From positions 1 to 8,558 of the forward strand of contig CAMPHD010000116.1 of assembly GCA_946885765.1 (NCBI GenBank): a DNA stretch of 8,558 nucleotides. Direction: 5' to 3'. The DNA comes from an uncultured Thalassospira sp. (GTDB lineage: Bacteria > Pseudomonadota > Alphaproteobacteria > Rhodospirillales_A > Thalassospiraceae). Numbering within the stretch: the first letter of the stretch is position 1; every line of letters begins with the position of its first letter. Below, one piece after another: positions 5,650 to 8,558 of the stretch. The notes beneath the pieces are model-generated. The model saw only the letters and a list, made by a program, of their open reading frames with translations, had not been told where the DNA came from and made no database searches. The translations under genes were made by a program, and so were the position numbers.

Positions 5650-6804
5650 ATGGACGAGACGAAACGCTATGAACACTTGCTTACCCGCCTTAAAGACGGC
5701 GACATCAACCGTCGTACCTTCTTAACCGTTCTGGGGGCTGCGGGTGTCACCGCCGGGATCACCGGTGGCCCGATGGGCATGCTGGCCCGCAACGCCCGTG
5801 CCGCAACACCAGAACAGGTCCGCTTTGACGGCTGGGGCGGTGTGGTATCCGAGGCATTCGAAAAATACGCCTTTGCCCCCTATACCGGAAAAACCGGGAT
5901 CAAGGTCGTATCGGGCACCTTTGGCGGGGCGGACGAATATATCGCCCGTGTCAAAGCCGGCCAGCCGGGCGAGTTCAACCTTGCCCACCTTTCTGGTGTG
6001 TTTGACTATGCCCGCTATCATGGTCTGGAACTGACATCCGAACTGAACGAAGCCAATATTCCGAACCTGAAAAACGTCATTCCCGGCCTGATCGAACCGC
6101 TGCGCAAAATCACCGGCGGCACCATTTCGGCGGTTCCCTATGATTACGGCACCACCGGCATTGCCTATAACCGCAAATATATCAGCGACGATGAAGCCAA
6201 GGCCAAAGGTGCCAAGCTGATGGTCGATGAAGCTTACAAAGGCAAGATCGGCGGCTGGGGCGAATGGAAAACCCGCGTCTGGTACGGTGCCCTGCAATCC
6301 GATCAGGACCCGAATGCGATCAAGGATATCGATGCGGTCTGGGACATGATCCGTGCCCATCGCGATCTCGCCCTGAAATACTGGAGTTCGGGGGCGGAAC
6401 TGATGAGCCTTCTGGCAGAAGAAGAAATCTATGTCACCGAAGGCTGGTCCGGCCGCATCAAGGCATTGCAGGATCAGGGCCATGACATCGGCTATCTTGA
6501 TCCGAAAGGTGGTCTTGGCTGGCAGGAATGCCTGTTTGTTCTGCGTGGAAGCCCGATGGCCGCCTGTGAAGAGCTTCTGAACTTCATGCTCGAACCCGAA
6601 GTCGCGATTACGGTTGCCGAAGGCCAAAGCTACCCACCTGCCCTTGACCCGCAGAAAGTCGAACTTGGCAAAGTCATCCCGACCCTGCCCGCGTTTGATC
6701 CATCCGGCACGCTCAAGGAACTCAGCTTCTTTGATCCGGCCTACTGGAATGAAAACGAAGCCGACTGGTCAAAAACCTTCTCGCGGGTTCAGCGCGGCTA
6801 CTAA
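5650..6804 (+). CDS. ABC transporter substrate-binding protein, polyamine type, Tat-exported (PotD-like)
   Basis: A 384-residue periplasmic binding protein of the spermidine/putrescine group, which captures the solute and delivers it to the permeases. The N-terminus has an extended polar region, then a twin-arginine signal at 20-25 (NRRTFL), a hydrophobic stretch rich in Gly and Ala, and a likely cleavage site after ARA at 49-51, so export should use the Tat rather than the Sec route. The mature part shows the bilobed-fold features of this family: an early FDGWGG segment, a hinge region around VPYDYGTTGIAYNRKY (near 160-175), and the C-terminal FMLEPEVA helix. Asp/Glu and Trp residues are frequent, as in amine-binding relatives, but I cannot assign the ligand contacts without an alignment. 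It lies within the operon, between the PotC-like gene and a hairpin-terminator, which may increase its level. Confidence 0.93.
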   Translation: MDETKRYEHLLTRLKDGDINRRTFLTVLGAAGVTAGITGGPMGMLARNARAATPEQVRFDGWGGVVSEAFEKYAFAPYTGKTGIKVVSGTFGGADEYIARVKAGQPGEFNLAHLSGVFDYARYHGLELTSELNEANIPNLKNVIPGLIEPLRKITGGTISAVPYDYGTTGIAYNRKYISDDEAKAKGAKLMVDEAYKGKIGGWGEWKTRVWYGALQSDQDPNAIKDIDAVWDMIRAHRDLALKYWSSGAELMSLLAEEEIYVTEGWSGRIKALQDQGHDIGYLDPKGGLGWQECLFVLRGSPMAACEELLNFMLEPEVAITVAEGQSYPPALDPQKVELGKVIPTLPAFDPSGTLKELSFFDPAYWNENEADWSKTFSRVQRGY

Positions 6805-6822
6805 GCCGGACTGATCGCATAA

Positions 6823-6836
6823 ACCGGATCTCCGGT
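6823..6836 (+). repeat. Short inverted repeat after the binding-protein gene
   Basis: ACCGGA-TC-TCCGGT has perfect 6-bp arms with a 2-base centre, 18 bases after the TAA. It stands directly before a terminator-like hairpin and may help protect the 3' end of the upstream message, or it may be incidental. Confidence 0.35.
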
Positions 6837-6851
6837 CGCTGGTTTCGAACT

Positions 6852-6877
6852 GGCGGCCGGGACACCACCGCCTTTTT
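6852..6877 (+). terminator. Intra-operon terminator-like hairpin between binding protein and ATPase
   Basis: GGCGG (6852-6856) pairs with CCGCC (6868-6872) across an 11-base loop in which GG/CC can also pair, and five T's follow at 6873-6877. This is the layout of a Rho-independent terminator. The next gene on the same strand starts only 16 to 19 bases later and has no obvious promoter, so partial termination or 3' end stabilisation is likely, giving more binding protein than ATPase. The 5-bp stem is short, so leakiness is expected. Confidence 0.55.
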
Positions 6878-6895
6878 CTGACAGGGTTAATTGTG

Positions 6896-7993
6896 ATGGC
6901 TGACATCGAAAATGCGGTCGAACTGCAAAATGTCGTCAAGCGTTACGGCGAATTTACCGCCGTGCAACGCATGGATCTGACCGTGCCCGACAATAGTTTT
7001 GTGACCTTTCTGGGTCCGTCAGGCTGCGGCAAGACCACGACACTTCGCATGATTGCCGGGCTGACCGACATTACCGAGGGTGACTTGCTGATCCGTGGCA
7101 AGCGGGTCAATGCCCTGCCGATCCACAAACGCAATCTGGGACTGGTGTTTCAGAACTACGCCCTATTCCCGCACAAATCGATTTACGACAATATCGCCTT
7201 TGGCCTGAAATACCGCAAAGTGTCCAAATCCGACATCCGCGACAAAGTCAATCGCGCCCTTGATCTGGTGCAATTGCCCCATGTTGCCGACCGGTATCCA
7301 AATCAGCTTTCCGGCGGGCAGCAGCAGCGTATTGCACTGGCGCGTGCCATCGTGATCGAACCCGATGTGCTGTTGCTGGACGAACCCCTATCCGCCCTTG
7401 ACGCCAACCTGCGCGAAGAAATGCGGGTCGAACTTAAACGCATCCAGCGCGAACTGGGTATCGCAACCGTTTTCGTAACCCACGATCAATCCGAAGCCCT
7501 TGCTATGTCCGACAAACTGGTGGTGATGAATAACGGTGTTGTCGAACAGGAAGGCGCGCCTGAAGACGTTTATAACAATCCTGCATCGGCTTTTGTTGCC
7601 GACTTCCTTGGTCATTCCAATATCATTCCTGCCGCCCTTGGCGCACCGGATGCGGCCTTTACCAATGTCGCCCTGCAAAGCGGGGAAACATTGCTGACGA
7701 CATCCGAACAAACCGCCAAGGCCAATGGTTCAAAAGACGTCCGCGCCGTTATCCGCGCTGAAAAAATCGGCCTGTCGGATCAGAATGGTGCGACGGACGG
7801 TGTGATTGCCATCCCCGGAAGGATTAAAACGGTCGATTATCTGGGACAGCAGGCCCGCTATTTCGTTACGGCCAATGGTCGTGACTGGCAGGTGATCAAT
7901 CCGATAGATGCCCGCCCCCATCACGAAGGTGCCGATGTGTTCATGCACATCGCCGCCCGAAATTGTGTGTTGTTGCCCGGTCATCACGACTGA
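6896..7993 (+). CDS. ABC transporter ATP-binding protein, spermidine/putrescine type (PotA-like)
   Basis: A 365-residue cytoplasmic ATPase that powers the importer. All nucleotide-site motifs are intact: Walker A GPSGCGKTT (40-48), Q-loop Gln86 in VFQNYALFPH, signature LSGGQQQR (138-145), Walker B VLLLDEP (158-164), D-loop SALD (166-169) and switch His196 in FVTHDQ. After about residue 240 comes a C-terminal TOBE-like regulatory region, including VRAVIRAEKIG and the RIKTVDYLGQQARYFV strand set, as in PotA-type proteins. A GTG directly before (6893) is an alternative start one codon longer; AGGG at 6883-6886 would serve either. The gene sits after the terminator-like hairpin and 23 bases before an aminotransferase, so supply of the ATPase depends on readthrough from upstream or an unseen internal promoter. 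Confidence 0.95.
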   Translation: MADIENAVELQNVVKRYGEFTAVQRMDLTVPDNSFVTFLGPSGCGKTTTLRMIAGLTDITEGDLLIRGKRVNALPIHKRNLGLVFQNYALFPHKSIYDNIAFGLKYRKVSKSDIRDKVNRALDLVQLPHVADRYPNQLSGGQQQRIALARAIVIEPDVLLLDEPLSALDANLREEMRVELKRIQRELGIATVFVTHDQSEALAMSDKLVVMNNGVVEQEGAPEDVYNNPASAFVADFLGHSNIIPAALGAPDAAFTNVALQSGETLLTTSEQTAKANGSKDVRAVIRAEKIGLSDQNGATDGVIAIPGRIKTVDYLGQQARYFVTANGRDWQVINPIDARPHHEGADVFMHIAARNCVLLPGHHD

Positions 7994-8016
7994 CCGGATC
8001 TGGAGTGCCACCCGAA

Positions 8017-8558
8017 GTGACGCATGATAACCCCGACAAAACCGGCCATAACCGGGAATCCCGCCTGTTTTATCAAAGCCGTTCGCGTCGGCCGCTGATT
8101 GACCGCGCCAAAGGCGTCTATATGTGGGATGTCGATGGCAAGCGCTATATCGACGCTTCCAGCGGTGCCATGGTCAGCAATATCGGCCATAGCGACCCGC
8201 GCGTGATTGCCGCAATGAATGCGCAGCTTGAAAAGGCCAGCTTCGCCTATCGCCTGCATTTTGAAAATGATGCTGCCGAAAATCTGGCATTCCGCCTGGC
8301 CGAACGCGCACCGGGAGATCTTGAACGGGTATTCTTTGTATCCGGCGGGTCCGAAGCAGTCGAAAGCTGCATCAAACTTGCCCGGCAATATGCCCTGGCC
8401 AAGGGGCAAGCCCAGCGGACCAAGATCATTTCGCGTTTTCCCAGCTATCATGGCTCAACCCTTGGTGCGCTTGCCATCACCGGCTATACGCCGATGCATG
8501 CGCCCTTTGCCCCGATGATGGTGGACCAACCCAAAATCCCGGCCCCGACCTGCTATCT
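8017..8558 (+). CDS. Class III PLP-dependent aminotransferase, N-terminal part
   Basis: The first 180 codons are present and the gene runs off the right edge. The class III (omega-amino acid/diamine type) fold is evident: GVYMWDVDGKRYIDASSGAM at 33-52, the GHSDPRVIAAMNAQL helix at 57-71, the PLP-phosphate loop VSGGSEAVES at 108-117, and SYHGSTLGALAITGY at 143-157, whose Tyr/His normally stack on the cofactor ring. The catalytic lysine lies beyond the window. There is no in-frame ATG before the fold begins, so translation probably starts at a GTG, either 8017 or 8005; GGAG at 8002-8005 favours 8017 with slightly long spacing. It follows the ATPase gene by 23 bases and is likely co-transcribed, suggesting that the imported compound carries a primary amine that is transaminated first. 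The exact donor cannot be told from this half. Confidence 0.9.
   Translation, partial: MTHDNPDKTGHNRESRLFYQSRSRRPLIDRAKGVYMWDVDGKRYIDASSGAMVSNIGHSDPRVIAAMNAQLEKASFAYRLHFENDAAENLAFRLAERAPGDLERVFFVSGGSEAVESCIKLARQYALAKGQAQRTKIISRFPSYHGSTLGALAITGYTPMHAPFAPMMVDQPKIPAPTCY

Noticed and set aside
5722..6627. 301-codon open frame antisense to the binding-protein gene
   Set aside because: It lies entirely opposite a well-supported gene, its translation shows no coherent domain, and such shadows are common with this codon bias.
7993..8001. ACCGGATCT repeated at both junctions of the ATPase gene (also 6823-6831)
   Set aside because: A 9-bp match without shared flanking structure; likely coincidence in DNA rich in CCGG and GATC.
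8024..8026. ATG just after the GTG as start of the aminotransferase
   Set aside because: It is out of frame with the aminotransferase reading frame and its own frame stops within about 70 bases.

Overview
The window looks like an accessory metabolic region of an alphaproteobacterium. The moderate GC content (mid-50s percent by eye), the Tat-exported polyamine-type binding protein and the TRAP transporter next to a type II dehydroquinase-like gene would fit a Rhodospirillales genus such as Thalassospira. That placement is inference from style, not a database match. The region is almost fully coding. There are no rRNA, tRNA, CRISPR or mobile elements, and no gene-free stretch above 300 bases.

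Left module (1-1877, + strand): the C-terminal end of a small TRAP subunit (DctQ type) overlaps the start of a complete large TRAP permease (DctM type). A 150-residue protein of the type II 3-dehydroquinate dehydratase family follows after 10 bases. The enzyme keeps the catalytic core, but two residues of the usual substrate pocket are replaced (His to Phe79, Arg to Tyr110). The module may therefore import and process a carbocyclic or related acid that is not ordinary dehydroquinate.

Regulatory block (1874-3717, - strand): a GntR/FCD regulator runs convergently into the dehydroquinase-like gene, so tightly that both stop codons lie in one CTAG palindrome. Behind it is an AT-rich 212-base gap with a 20-bp near-perfect palindrome, a good operator candidate for that GntR. 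A LysR-type regulator follows. It is transcribed divergently from the right module across a gap that holds two T-N11-A dyads, 37 bp centre to centre.

Right module (3871-8558, + strand): a complete spermidine/putrescine-type ABC importer is arranged permease (PotB-like), permease (PotC-like), Tat-dependent binding protein (PotD-like), ATPase (PotA-like). The first 180 residues of a class III PLP aminotransferase follow and run off the window. Import of an amine or amino acid followed by transamination is the natural reading, with LysR as probable regulator. A terminator-like hairpin with five T's sits between the binding-protein and ATPase genes and probably raises the binding protein relative to the ATPase.

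The two observations most worth following are the altered dehydroquinase-like active site beside the TRAP genes and the LysR/GntR operator architecture.
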